A stretch of DNA of 64,000 bases from Helopsaltes ochotensis (Eukaryota > Chordata > Aves > Passeriformes > Locustellidae): contig VXBM01000664.1 of assembly GCA_013400155.1 (NCBI GenBank), positions 62,001-126,000 of the forward strand, written 5' to 3'. Shown here one piece after another: positions 22,451 through 34,700 of this stretch. The notes beneath the pieces were generated by a model that worked only from the letters and a program-made list of their open reading frames with translations, did not search any database and was not told the origin of the DNA. The stretch's first letter is position 1. Each line of letters begins with the position of its first letter. Both the position numbers and the translations under genes were made by a program.

Positions 22451-24443
22451 TCTTAAGACATTAAGTCTGCTGATAGGAATTACGAAAAATGGTTTTGGAT
22501 TCACCTTTAGCGGTGAAATATCATACAGGTGTACAGCACAATGTGAAAAATTAATTCATTGATGAGCTGGAATGCTTTTGCCATAGGTAGACTTCAGCCA
22601 TATAGATTGCAGGTCTAAATTCTCACAGATATTTTCATGTTTTATTCTATGCTACCATTTTATAAGCACTTACCAATGGATTTCAGTGATTAAAAAAATG
22701 AATTAAAAAAAGATGAATGTGTTTAGCAGAGTAAAGACTGAGAAATGATTAGTAGAAAGTTGGTCTACTCAGTGATGGTGCACCATTTATGAACTTATTT
22801 GTGAATAAGATCAGAAAAACCATTTGTGAACTTATTACTGAATTGATACGTATTCCAGTGCCTTGATCAAATCCAGTCTTTTATATTAACACTGTGACTT
22901 TTATCAGCTAAACCTAAAGTCTTTATCAGTCAGTTTTGAAACTATTTCTGTGTGAATTTATGAGCCTAAATCAATACTTTGGCTATTTAAAGCTGAATTA
23001 CTCAGATGGGGAAATTTTAAATTACTCACTATCCTGTAGCTGCTCTTTGTACAGCTCTTGAATTACTGTTGCAATTAAAGGTATTTTGGTATGCAATATG
23101 CATTTTGTTGTTTGTTTTCCTCTTAAACAGTAAATTAATATTATGTAAATAATTTAAATATCAATTTATAAAATCTTTAGATTTAAAGGTAGTTGGGTTA
23201 AATTATATGCATCTCTGTAAGATGCAGACCTTTCCTATGTCAATTTTTTTTAATAGCACAGTACATGACATTATTTGTGAGTTACACAAGTCATTTGCAA
23301 TGTGTGAGGAGTTCTGATATTCTATTCCTGTTATTAAGAATGTGTTTTTTCTGACCACTGTGGACTAGTTCAGAGGATGGTGTGGTTTGGGGGCAGGAAA
23401 GGTGCAATTTTCCTCTACTGAATTATTGTATATTTCAGGGGAACTGTTTATTTGTTGCTGTAATCGAAGTTGGTCTGTGGAATGGTTTTAGAGTCTCTCA
23501 TCTTTTTGAAAACTGTCCCTGCTCTCTAGTCAAGCAAAGAAAAACAGAATTCCAAAGCTTCAGATAAATGAAAAAATTGGACTCTTCTGTTGATTGAGAA
23601 TTTTGATTTAACAGTAGAAGCATTTAATGCTGACCTTAATTAAAAATAAAAACTGTTATATTAAAGATGTTACTTTTTTGGTTTCACATAAAATTATATT
23701 TTTGTATAGCCATGTCTTTTCTTTACCATTTCTCCTCTGAAATCTAAGTCATTTTGCAAAGGTTTTATCCTTGTTATTGAGTCTAATCTAGCTGTTACAC
23801 AAATAGCATGTTACTTAGTCACTAGCTCATTTTTTTCTATATAGTGCAAGTGCTATTGAAAATGTTTACTGAAAGTTATTATTTGTCTTACAAAGATTTT
23901 AGAGGGGTTTTTTTTATTCTCTCTTGCAAACTGTTTGAAGGAGGCAAAGGGCTTCTGTCTTTGCAGACCATAATTCCTTTTCAGGTAGTAGATTACAATT
24001 ATGATGCAACCCCATAATTTTCACCTTGTTGTTATTCAGTGTTATTGCAATCCTTTTAAATTGACTGAAGTGATTTTTTTGCCCCTCGAGCATTCCTTCT
24101 GTTGAGCACTTTTGTCTTTGCCTTATGTACTTTCACAGTTTATGTTCAGTTTTCACTTGCTGACACTGATTTGTTCAAGGTCAGTTTGTTTAGTTTTATC
24201 TGTCTGGTACCATTAACACTGGTGTCCTCACCCAGTAAAAATAAACAAGGTTTCAAAAGGTTGTTGTTTTGCATCAGAATGTGTGTTAAGATTTCAATCA
24301 AAAGGGAAGAGAAATTACCAAAAGCAGTCCTTGAGATAGGGGGTATCACCCCGAGCTGGTAGTAAGATCTGCTCTGCTCTGCGCAAAGCAGTTAACTCAG
24401 TAGGATGTGACCTGCAGAGTCAGTCATACTTTTCTGCAGGTAT

Positions 24444-24472
24444 GGGGGGGCGGGGGGGGCGAGGGTCTTGGG
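24444..24472 (+). other. G-quadruplex-forming sequence
   Basis: Four G runs of at least three occur within 29 bp: 7 G, C, 8 G, CGA, 3 G, TCTT, 3 G. This fits the canonical G3+N1-7 pattern on the FBXL17 sense strand, so it could form in DNA and in the intronic RNA. Confidence 0.8.
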
Positions 24473-26119
24473 TTTTCAGTTTTTTCCTTTCCCCTTCATA
24501 CCCTCTCATACAGAGAGATGTGTTGCTGCTCCTTGCAGTTGGTAATCTTTTCCATTAAAGTTATAATTTCGATCAACTTTTAAGCTGTTTCTGGAAAGGT
24601 GTCTAGCTCTAAATATCTGCCGTCTTTCCAAATATTGCATTAATTGTTTTTCAAGATTGCTAAACTTCAATTTTGTTCTTTTTTTCCTTTGCCTGAGGTT
24701 TGTTATTTTAATTCCAGAACAGTTAAAGTATTTATTATTTAGGCTATTATTGAAAGCTTCACATAGGTTGCCATATGCAAATATATCTCATCAGTTTGAA
24801 TCGTGTGCATTTTGTTTTATTTTGTTCAGATAAGCCAAGACATATTTAAGATACTTTTTGTCTTCTTTTCCTCAGATATTTCCAATGTTTCTGTCATCCT
24901 TACGATTTTCTTGTAAATTCTGCAGCTTTGTATTTCAATTCAAATCAGAGAGAGATCTGTTCCAGTTTAATTCTCACAATTTTGTATACTTGTCTTCCCT
25001 GTATTATTTTATTTTGAAGATCTATTTTTTACCCATTGTATTCATCTGGTAAGCCACTTGTAGGTTAAATAAAAACGCATTTGGAACAAAGATGATGTAG
25101 GGATAGACATTGACATATAAGACTAAATTGTCAGAAAAAATGTGATTGTTTTATTTGAAAAAGCTGAATTTTGTCAAGAAACCAGTTATATTAAAAACTA
25201 TGAAAATCATGGTTTGTCTTAAGGTAGCCAGCTTCTTTAAATACAGTGCAGTGTCCTTTAAAGAGAAGTTTTAGTGCCTTGATGTTCCCAGTTAGTGCCT
25301 TGCACGCATTCTACAAATCCATCTGTTGTTGTGACTTCCTGTAACTATTACGGTTTTTGTGTGACTTTGCAAGGATGGACTTGAGTAAATCTTTCTGATG
25401 CTAATATAGTGACCTGGGGTTTCTTGTTGGAAAAGGGCTGAAAATGAGAGACCTCATTTTCTATATATTATTTTTCTTCATTTCAGGATTATTCCAGCAT
25501 GCACGTGGGAATATTGTCAGGTTACGATGCTCTATTGCTGTGCATAATTATCTTGCCTGAGAAGTTCATCAGGCCTCAAAAGAGGCCAGCTAGTTTCTGG
25601 AGTTAAAGTGTTACTTTTGAGAGACAGTAATTGGAAGAATTAGTTGAATTTTCAACAGAACTTAGTTAAAAAAAGGAATAGTGATGAGCTACTGATTTCT
25701 GAATTGTGTAAGTGTTAATTGGAGCTACAACTCTTTAGAATATCTGATTTCAGTTTTGGAAGTTAAGCAGTTTACATAATTGACTTCCTATACTCACACT
25801 TAAATCTTCAAAAAGTTATTTCAAAATGCTTTTAATAAGCTCAGTTCCTATTAATTTTGAAGAATGATCATGCAACACTCTCTGGAAGTCAGGAACTTCT
25901 TATTTAGGGTATTAAATGTGTATTCTCTAATATTAGGCTCTGACCCATGCCATGCAAATCTGTGCTTATAGAGGAGTGGAAAAGTGTGACTGTGTCCTTT
26001 GTGATATGGGTTTGAATTCTTTAACTGGACTTCCAGACACCCAAAAAGATGGTATGTCTTTCAAATATATGCTACACTGAAATTTGAACAACCATAGCAC
26101 AAGCTAAACAAAAATACAT

Positions 26120-26177
26120 CTATATATATACAAAAATAATAATATATATATATATACAAAAATACATATATATATAT
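26120..26177. repeat. AT-rich (TA)n microsatellite
   Basis: TA runs are interrupted by CAAAAATA units, with at least three TA blocks. Confidence 0.9.
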
Positions 26178-27249
26178 TCTTATGTAAAAACCTATATACT
26201 TTTTTTTCTTTTGTATATTCTCCAAGTAACAGGATCTAATTTAAAGTCCTACTCTATTTTTCTTTACCTGCTGTTAAAACATCCAGTTGCAAGGAAAATG
26301 TAGATATAAAGAATTTGCTCATTTAACTCTCAAACACTTTTTGTCAGGAAAATAAAAATGCCCCTCTCATCTCTGTCTTTCCAGTGGCATGAACTTAGCT
26401 GGCCTTTCATGACTTCCTTGAGCATCAGTTGGAAAAAACTTTAGTAACAATATTTGGGGGGGAAAATGTGCCTCTCAGTTTAATGAGAGGACGTTTGCTG
26501 GTTTTTCTTCTACAGGGAAAGAGGATTTAAACAACCTTTCCGTCACATTTGTTGGTTGTGTATTTCATAGTAGCCACCATGAAGTTCACTGCATTTAGGG
26601 ATACGATGAAGCTGAGATGAAAAGATATAAATTCATGAAGGCTCAGCTTCACAGCTGGTGTATAATCCTTTCTGTTGTCACTGGTGCCCTGGCCCCAGTA
26701 CCCAGCAGAACAAAGGGAACTGAATTGGAAATGGTGGGAGCTGGGGAGCCTCTTGCTGGCAGCACATCTCATGGCCATAGGCCTTGTCAGGGCGCAGTGT
26801 GATACCCTTTATTCCTTGTGACAGATGCGACGTGGGTTCTGCGAGGGGGAAGTCATTACTAGTGTGAGGGCAGTGTCAGATCAAAAGTAACCAGCGATCA
26901 AACAAGGTAAGGGGCTGTGGAAAAGAGGCTTTCTGTCTGGCCCCAGCACCTGCCGGATCACCGAGGGGAATAGGCCTTGTGTGTCAGGTTGCACTGATTC
27001 CCTTTGATCTATGGTGAATGAGCAAGGATGGAAACTGAAAGGGAGAGGGAAGAGTTTTATTTCCCATTTCTTCAGGGCAATTGAAGGTGCTTTGCTATGT
27101 AATGCTGGCATGGACTTCACAGCTGAAAAAAATCTCCAAAAGACCCCTGTTGGAAGTAAAATGTTTAGGGCTTGGGTTTTCTATTTCTAGCCTATCCTAC
27201 TGATAAATTGTTCACTGGTTTCATTTTGATGAATGAGGATAAAATATGA

Positions 27250-27320
27250 AATTTATATTAGACAGTATTAATGTTATAATATTAACTAATATTATATTAT
27301 CTAATACTATAATATTATTG
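27250..27320. repeat. AT-rich low-complexity, partly palindromic
   Basis: TAATATTA and TATAATATTA words recur, giving imperfect dyad symmetry. This is probably simple sequence. Confidence 0.7.
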
Positions 27321-28027
27321 AGATTAAATGTTTGAAATAATTATATTATATTTCTTTAAACAGAGATATGTGGCCACATATGCTATAAGTAAAAACAATT
27401 TTTTTTTCCTGTGGAGACATCTACTATAACTCATAATATGAAGTCTAGCTGTAAAGAAACAATAAGGGATTACCTGTAAACATTTCAAGTGTGATAATAA
27501 ACCATAATTGGTGTTTCACAAAGAGTGTTCCAGTTCTGAAATACTTAGCCATATATATGCATACCTGCAAAACCTAAGTAATTTTGTAGCTGTGATGTTT
27601 TTTCATGGTGTTCCGTGACATAATTCTGTAAACTAACATATTTTATTACACAAACTTCTTTGTACTTAAGATAATTTCTTCACGTTTGCAACTTTTTTAT
27701 TCTGTTCAGTATGTATTACAATTCATTTTGTTATGGATGACTTTCTTTTTACAGCTATGTAGAAATAAAAATCTCTTTTATTAGGAGGCATACTTGTCAC
27801 ATTTCAGTTATAATTTTTTTTCTGCATTCAAAATGAGGAATATCTGCATACATCTTGTAGAGTGAATACTGAAAAAAATGGTAGTCAAACCAACTATTAG
27901 AAATTCTTTTGTAGTTTAACAATTATCCTTTTTTCTAAGTATGATCTAAGTTTTCCTTATATTTAAAAAAAAGTTGCCAACTCTCCTCTCCCTTCCTCTC
28001 TTCTCCTTCTCCTTTTTCTCTTTCCTA

Positions 28028-28553
28028 TGGAATCATAGAATGGTTTCTGTAGGAAGGAAGCTTACGAGTCACCTGACTCTAACTCCTGGCCATGGACAGT
28101 GACACTTTCCCCCAGACCAGGTAGCTCCAAGCCCCATCCAACATGGCCTTGAACACTTCCAGGGCTGGGTAGCCACAGCTGCTCTGGGCACGCTGTGCCA
28201 GGACCTCACCAGCCTCACAGTAAAGAATTTCTTCCTAATATCCGATCAAAACCTCCTCTTTTTTTAAAGCTATTCCCTCTTGTCCTGTCATTCCGTGTTC
28301 TTCTAAATAGTCTCTCTGCATCTTTCTTGTGGTCTACCCTTCAGGTAGAAGTCACCCCAAAGCCCTTTGTTTTCTAGTATGAACAATCCCAGTTCTCTCA
28401 ACCTTCCCTTGTAGCAGAGTTGCTCCATCCCTCTGATCATGCCTCTGATCCCTCCTCTGGACTCACTCCAAGATGTCCATGTCCTTCCTGTGCTGGGACC
28501 TTGGAGCTGAATGGAGCAGTGCAGGCAGAGCCTAACAAGAGTAGAATATAGGG
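28028..28553 (-). mobile_element. CR1 LINE 3' fragment, minus orientation
   Basis: It starts with the CR1 terminal repeat in reverse (TGGAATCATAGAATGGTTTC). CR1 phrases follow in order: AGCTCCAAGCCCCATCC, CTTGAACACTTCCAGGG, CACAGTAAAGAATTTCTTCC, CCCTCTTGTCCTGTCATTCC and GGAGCTGAATGGAGCAGTGC. It is about 525 bp, 5'-truncated and lacks the reverse-transcriptase coding part. Confidence 0.93.
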
Positions 28554-29638
28554 TATTTTTTTCTTAATGAGTATGTTTTGTAGTTTTTGCTAAATCTGAA
28601 AGTGTTACTGTGTGTATATTTCAGGTATTTCAGAGAGTAGAAAGGTGCATAATCTTCCTTGATAACTTAAGATAAATTTTAAAAGCTCTTGTAATTAAAA
28701 AATACTCAAGCAGTTTTATCAGCTCGCAAAGTTTTACATGGTTCTATATTGACTAAGCAAAATTGAAATGTCCTGTGCAGCTCTGTAATATTTGTACTGT
28801 TACTATGGAAAAAACCCAACTAGTGTTCTGAGCTCATTCTGTACTTTTATGGCAGACCTTTTCTTCTTGATTTCAGCTTTCATGCAGCTTCTTAAGCTTT
28901 ACACTTACATTAATTGATCTTAGAGTCTTCCCTTTCAAGTGACCGTGTGGTTTAAAATCAAAATAATACTCACAGAATAATGGTAATGAGTAACTAATAT
29001 TCAAATATCTTTTAGAGAAAAATCATATTTAGGTTGGTTTGTTCTTTTAATCTCTGAGATGAAGAAAAATAACTACAAATCCACACAAAAAATTCAGAAT
29101 ATGTTTTTGTATTCAGAGAGAAAGTCATATATTATTTTCATCCTGCTGCAATCTATATAAGTGGGAATGAATTTGCTCTGCATTTGCTAGTTCTTTCCTT
29201 TATTTCTATTGTTTTTATTAAGTAAAACGCCACTTTTAATGTTCCTGTGAGCAGTAAAGTATAATAAAGCTTCAACTGCAGTGCCATCTGAGTCCTCTTA
29301 GTAATCACTTTGACCTAAAAATTTAAGACTATTAGATTTTGCCTATGGTTTTTGTTCTCTAACAGATTTATCATTTAACATGTAGTTTCAGGTGATGTGT
29401 TTATCTTCTGAAAGCTTTAAGTTCTAATTGGCAAAAAGTAAAATCCTAGCCAAAATAAAAATACCCTCCTACATTTGTTCTGTACTCTGTCTGGATTTGC
29501 AACTATTTGAATAAAAGTAGTGTAAGACTTGTTTGTAAGAGATGGACTATTATTTTTTAGCTTTTTTTTTCTTTTAATTTTTTCTTTGCATCAAGATAGA
29601 CCCTACTACAGCTACTTAGTAATTTTTTTTAGTTCTAG
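28554..29638 (+). other. FBXL17: Intron stretch without recognised gene
   Basis: This is AT-rich intron. Nothing is recognised. The TSD CTTAC of the following LTR is at 29639-29643. Confidence 0.75.
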
Positions 29639-29643
29639 CTTAC

Positions 29644-31133
29644 TGTAAAGGGTTAAAATTTGTAACCAGGTGGAAACCCTAAAAGATGTAATGGTTTCAT
29701 GTTCACTGAATTTTGTCTGCTAAATTTTTGTGTAGTGGTTCAAATATTTCTTTAGTGTGGAATAGGATTAGAATAAAGGCAAAACAGATTTAACTTAAAA
29801 AAAAAAGATTTATCAACACACATAAAAAAGAGAACAAAAAAATTGAAACCTTTCAAAAGCACCACCCTTCCCCATACTAACAGTTTACTTTCTTACAAAC
29901 AATGTAAAAAGACAGAGCTCAGAACTCTTAAGTCAGTACCACTTATAAAATAGTCTTTCATTCAGCTTCAAAGAAAGAAAGTCTCTCCTTGTTATGGTAA
30001 CTTTCTACAAGAGACACAGTCCGTGGCTCCCAACCTCACAAAGGCAGACTGCCTGGGAAACTTGCAATTGTGGAAAACTCCCAAAACCAGCAGCCTTTTC
30101 CATGGCTGCATATGGGCCGTGGACCCCTGTTGAGGTTTCTTTTAAAGATGCATAGCTCTATAACAAAAAGGGCTTTTTTATCTTCAGGAAACAAATATCT
30201 TCCTCCCCGGTGCCGGAGTTTCGTCTCATCTCACTTTGTTCACATAACTCATAAGTCCACCAAATCACAGATTTTTAGTCCAAAATTCACTTGAATAAAT
30301 CAACTACCCTTCGCTTGGAAACTATAAAAATATCTCCCCAATTCAGAGTGTAAAGCACTTGATTTAAAGCACTATTATGGTCTGTTGCTACAAATCAAAG
30401 GAGATTTTCAGCCTAAAATTAAGGCAACTTGCCATCTCTTCCATTTAAGAAGTCACTCTTCCTTTACCGACGTTGATATCTTCATACTGTCCCTTACATA
30501 TCTCCAATTTGGCCTTCCCCTTCTCTCTGAGAAGAGTTCGAGTCTAAAAGGTCTCAGTCTGTGTCAGGAAAGAGTTAACATTCCTTGCCTGGGCCTGCAC
30601 ATGGCCACATGCTCTCTGCTGGGCAGTAGCGAAAGTCCTGCCAGCATGCCGGATCCACACCGGTGAGAGAAACTGGGAACTGGGAATGGCTGAGATATTC
30701 CACGAGTCCAGGGTCTCTCTCTCCCCTTCCCCACCCCTGGGTCTCACAGGGGTGGGCCCTGCCCAGTCTGGGCTTGGTGCTGCTTTTCTGGGGGGGGATC
30801 CAGGGGGCATTCCCTTGGCCCGGGGTCTCCTCCCCCTTTCCCGCTCCGAGCTGTCGGGCTTGGCGGTGGTGGGGGCGGAAAGCTCGGCCCGGCCCCGCCA
30901 GGGCTCCAACCACAGCCGGGCCGACCCGGCCGGCCGGGGCAGGGGGGCCAAGCCCGCGCTGCCACCCCCTGCCCGGCCACGGCGAGAAGAGGGGCCGCGC
31001 CCAGAGGTTTCCCGTATTTAAGGTCGATTTTCCCAGAGGTGTATACCTGCATCCTATTGGGTAATCTGGCTGTCAGTTTTAAAGTACATCACCAATTAGT
31101 TTTCTTTTTTACCATTTATGCCAAACCAATACA
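29644..31133 (-). mobile_element. Solo ERV LTR, 1,490 bp, exact TSD (copy 1)
   Basis: The + strand termini are TGTAAAGGGTTAAAA and AAACCAATACA. A perfect 5-bp duplication CTTAC flanks it at 29639-29643 and 31134-31138. A second copy of the same element lies at 61727-63213 in the same orientation with a different TSD. Shared blocks run from end to end, including AAAGATGCATAGCTC, CAGTCTGTGTCAGGAAAGAG and TCTGGCTGTCAGTTTTAAAG. The GC-rich segment 30720-31010 is CpG-dense. Minus orientation is preferred because TGTATTGGTTTGG resembles an avian LTR start and because copy 2 has minus-strand AATAAA near its 3' end. Frames open in it are not genes. Confidence 0.85.
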
Positions 31134-31449
31134 CTTACCTACAACCATAGAACGACAACAGCAATGACGAAGAGACCAAAAATGGCTCAGATTTTATAAA
31201 TAAGCCAAGCCAAGCCAGTGTTGAGCTGGCTTTGTTTACCATGCAGTTTTTTTTTCCCCACTACAAAGCTAAATAATTCTTTGCAATGTTAAAATAAAAG
31301 GTCTGAACAACTTTTAGTAGGAACAATGAAATTCTCTGAGCATCTCTGGGTAGTTAGCGTTAGAGGAATTTAGGTACATGAAAAGCTCAGAAAATATGAC
31401 TATAATGTCATATATACAAATATATGATATAATGTATATATACAAATAT

Positions 31450-31737
31450 CCCACAGTTGATTGCCAGGAGGATGGTGCCAGACTCTTTCCAGGGGTGCCT
31501 AGTGACAGGATGGGGAGCAATGACCATAAATTAAAGCACAAGAATTTCCACCTCAACATATGGAAGAATTTCTTTACACTGAGGGTAACGGAGGTGTCAA
31601 GGGAGTCTCCCCTTCTGGAGGCATACCAACCCCACCTGGACACATTCCTTTGTCACCTGCTTCATGTGGCCCTGCTGTGGCAGGGGAGTTTGGATGGTTT
31701 CCAGAGGTCCCTTCCAACCTGGACAGTTCTGTGATAA
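31450..31737 (+). mobile_element. CR1 LINE 3' fragment, plus orientation
   Basis: Typical CR1 phrases occur in sense order: GCCAGACTCTTTCCAGGGG, GTGACAGGATGGGGAGCAAT, AAGAATTTCTTTACACTGAG, GGATGGTTTCCAGAGGTCCC, TTCCAACCTGGACAGTTCTG and TGTGATAAAG. The 3' end with the degenerate TTCTGTGA repeat is at about 31737. The 5' edge abuts TA-rich simple sequence (31410-31450). Confidence 0.9.
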
Positions 31738-34700
31738 AGGGTAGATGAATATTTTTATGACATAAATACAGATCTATCAAAACATTAGACCTCAGAAAGA
31801 CCTCCTTTTTAGCTAATAAATTGCTGGAAAGATCTGAGTCGTGTATTTCTGTTCATTGAAAATAAATTGACAAAGAGACTTCAATGACCATCAAAGTCCA
31901 AAATCAGTTTTAATCAGTTCCTTATATTTATAATGTTGTAATTGGAGAGGGAAATATCAAATTGAATGTGTTTTAGCTGATGCAGCTTGAGGGAAGAGGA
32001 AATGGGTGAAGTTCTGAGTCAGAGCCATCTAATGGTCCTAATTACTAATACATTCAAAGTTTTTTGAAGATACTAGTTGTCTCTTGATTTGGTATAAAGC
32101 TTGTTATATAATTTACTTCATGAAAGCAATACTGAGGTATAGGAGCAACAGAAACCTAATTCAAAATGGTAATTTTTCTACTCCAGTTCACTACATAGCA
32201 TAAAACTTGCCGTAATGTCATTTGAATGTTTTGCATTGGTATGTATGGAGTCATCCATTCGTAATATAAGAATATATTGTTTTACTTACTAAATGAGTTT
32301 AGAATTAGTTTGCATACCGACAGTTGTTTAATTCTGTAGTCTTTTGAAGAGAGTATGGAGTGCTTCCTCCATAGGTTCATGCTACAGTGTCTTTAACTCC
32401 TTTGATCTATCTGATAAATGTATCACAGTTTGGGAGAGTAGTTTGAGGTATTAATTTGGGCTGATTCATTATTTTGGATGTCTTGAGAGATGTTCTACTG
32501 TGCCCACTGGGTTTGCTTTTATTCATAAGGCTTCTTCGTATATGTAAAATTATAAATGTTTCCAATTTCTCTTTTGTACTTCTAGCAAAAACCAGAGCAT
32601 GTCCTGTGCCAGCTCTTGCTTAGCTAATGCTGAAAGTACAACACAGTGTGTTGGATACTTCAGGTGCTTACTTTGATATGATTTCTGTAACAGTGATACA
32701 ACTCATTTTATAGACAAGACAGATTTGTGTCACAGGACATTGTGACACTGTCTGGTAAAGCTCAGCTCCTGAATGAATAATAACAGCTCATCATGTATTT
32801 TGGAGTATTGAGGACATAATTTAAACATGTGTCGTATCCTGCTGATTTTAGTGTTTTGTATATTGGGGCTTTCTGGTGGATGTTTTGGTTTTGTTTGTTC
32901 TGATATGATTTTTGTTTGTTTTTGTTTGAGCTTTTTTTTGTGTGTGTGTGTTTGTCTCGGTTGGTTGGATTTTTTTCTCTCTGTAAAACTGAGCTGGCAC
33001 AGTGTGCTTGCTTTATTGTTGCTGCAATACATTTGCACAAAGTCTGGTCCTGTAATGGAGGGCAGAGCTTATTGATAAATATTCTAAGCTATTGTTAAAT
33101 ATTCCATTAAATTTTAAATGTGACAAAAATAATGTTGGTGTTTGGCACTACAGAAATACTGCAGATAAAAAGATGAGGATCCTTTTGATCTGCAACATAG
33201 CCTTTTGATGTGTCTGCTGTTTATGTACTGACTAGTGTCAGCATACCTCTGTTTCACATGAATGACATAGGGTGTGTAACTGATGAAATGGTGTCTGTTA
33301 CAGTGAGATGAACTCATCTGCATATTTCCCTTGATGACAGCATTAGCAATATGTGTAGCCTGTAAACATATTCAAGGATTCAGTTAAAATGACTGTTCTA
33401 ACATAATTTCAGTAAATTTAAAAGAGGTATTAAACTCTGTGTTTTGTTAATAGCGAGTACACCAGTGATTGTATTTCCAGCATAAGGACGGCATTTGCAA
33501 CTGCAAAAAAAGGCTGCAAACTGACTTTAGAAACTGCACTGCAGTATATCTTAATAAGCCTTCTTCAGCATTCAGTGCTACAGTGAAAAAAACAACTCCA
33601 CATTTTTGAGTACTCTTTCACAGTTGGAGGGGCATCTGTTTGCAAGAGGGTGTCATTCAGGCAGTAAGATAAGACCCTTGAGGTGTACCAAAGTGTTGAC
33701 TACCACTTCAGTTTTTTATCTGTTTGCCAGAGTGCTGAGAATGAACAAGAGGGGAGGGGTGGGAAAAAGGAAAGCTTGGACATTTTCCAAGGCCCCAGTG
33801 TCTGTGTATGAGGGGTTATAATTATAGACTGGGAGGCTGACTTTCATTGGGCAGGCTTTTCTGGTGGACTTACAGCCCCCCTCTGTCCCCTCCCAGGTGG
33901 TAGCTGGCTTTCATAGCCAGAATTGCTTGACATTCTCCGACATGGCTAAATGGGACCTTGGCCCCGGGGTTCACATGCTGCCAGCTGGAAGAAAGTAACA
34001 AATGAGAACAGATGACAAAACAGACTGCGTAGTAAGAGAGGGGAAGAAGAAAAGGAAAAACAAAAGGTAGGAATAAGAAAAAGAGAGAAGAGAAATCAGA
34101 GGGAAGGAAGGGATGGTGGAGAAACGAAATGGTGGCAAATACTGAGCTCTAGGAAGTTCTGTCTGTGTGGAAGGAGCTCTTTTTGTTGCTACATAAAATG
34201 CAGTAGCATTTGCTTCTTAATATTTTATTTTACAGTGGTAGTGTGCTTTGTAACGATAAAACAGTTATCAGGATGGTGAAATTTGAGGGGCATTTAATGG
34301 TATTCCACGCCAAGGCCATGTGGTTGTTGATTCTCTTGTAATAATTTTGCTGGGTGGCATGTAGTGTTCCTTTTAGAAAAGTTTCTTCAGATATTTGTTT
34401 TGACCTGCTTTTTTACTTATGTAAGCTATATCTTTGAGGTGGCAAAATACTCATAATTTAGAGATCCTCTTAACTTTGAAAATGGATACTAACAAACATC
34501 ACAAAAATTATTTATTAAAAAAGGAGGGAAATTAAAATGGAGAGCAGTAGGTCTGAAAACAAATTGCAAGAAATCCTGCACTTGATGTGCTAGCATGTGT
34601 TCTAAATTACTTGCTTTTATTTTATGTTTAAGTCTTTGTTTACTGTTCTGAAGGGAAAGAATTGTTTTTCACACACAAACCCCCCCCCCTTTTTGGTGCT

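Larger units (their letters stand above)
22456..28027 (+). other. FBXL17: Intron stretch without recognised gene
   Basis: This is FBXL17 intron of 5.6 kb. A G-quadruplex motif is at 24444-24472. AT-rich microsatellites lie at 26120-26177 and 27250-27320. The part around 26590-27120 is less AT-rich and may be an old unrecognised repeat. Nothing else is seen. Confidence 0.65.

Noticed and set aside
30544..31064. Several overlapping 100-135-codon frames, possible gene with CpG island
   Set aside because: They lie in the GC-rich block of the solo LTR 29644-31133. The same block recurs in copy 2 at 62686-63138 with a different reading frame structure.
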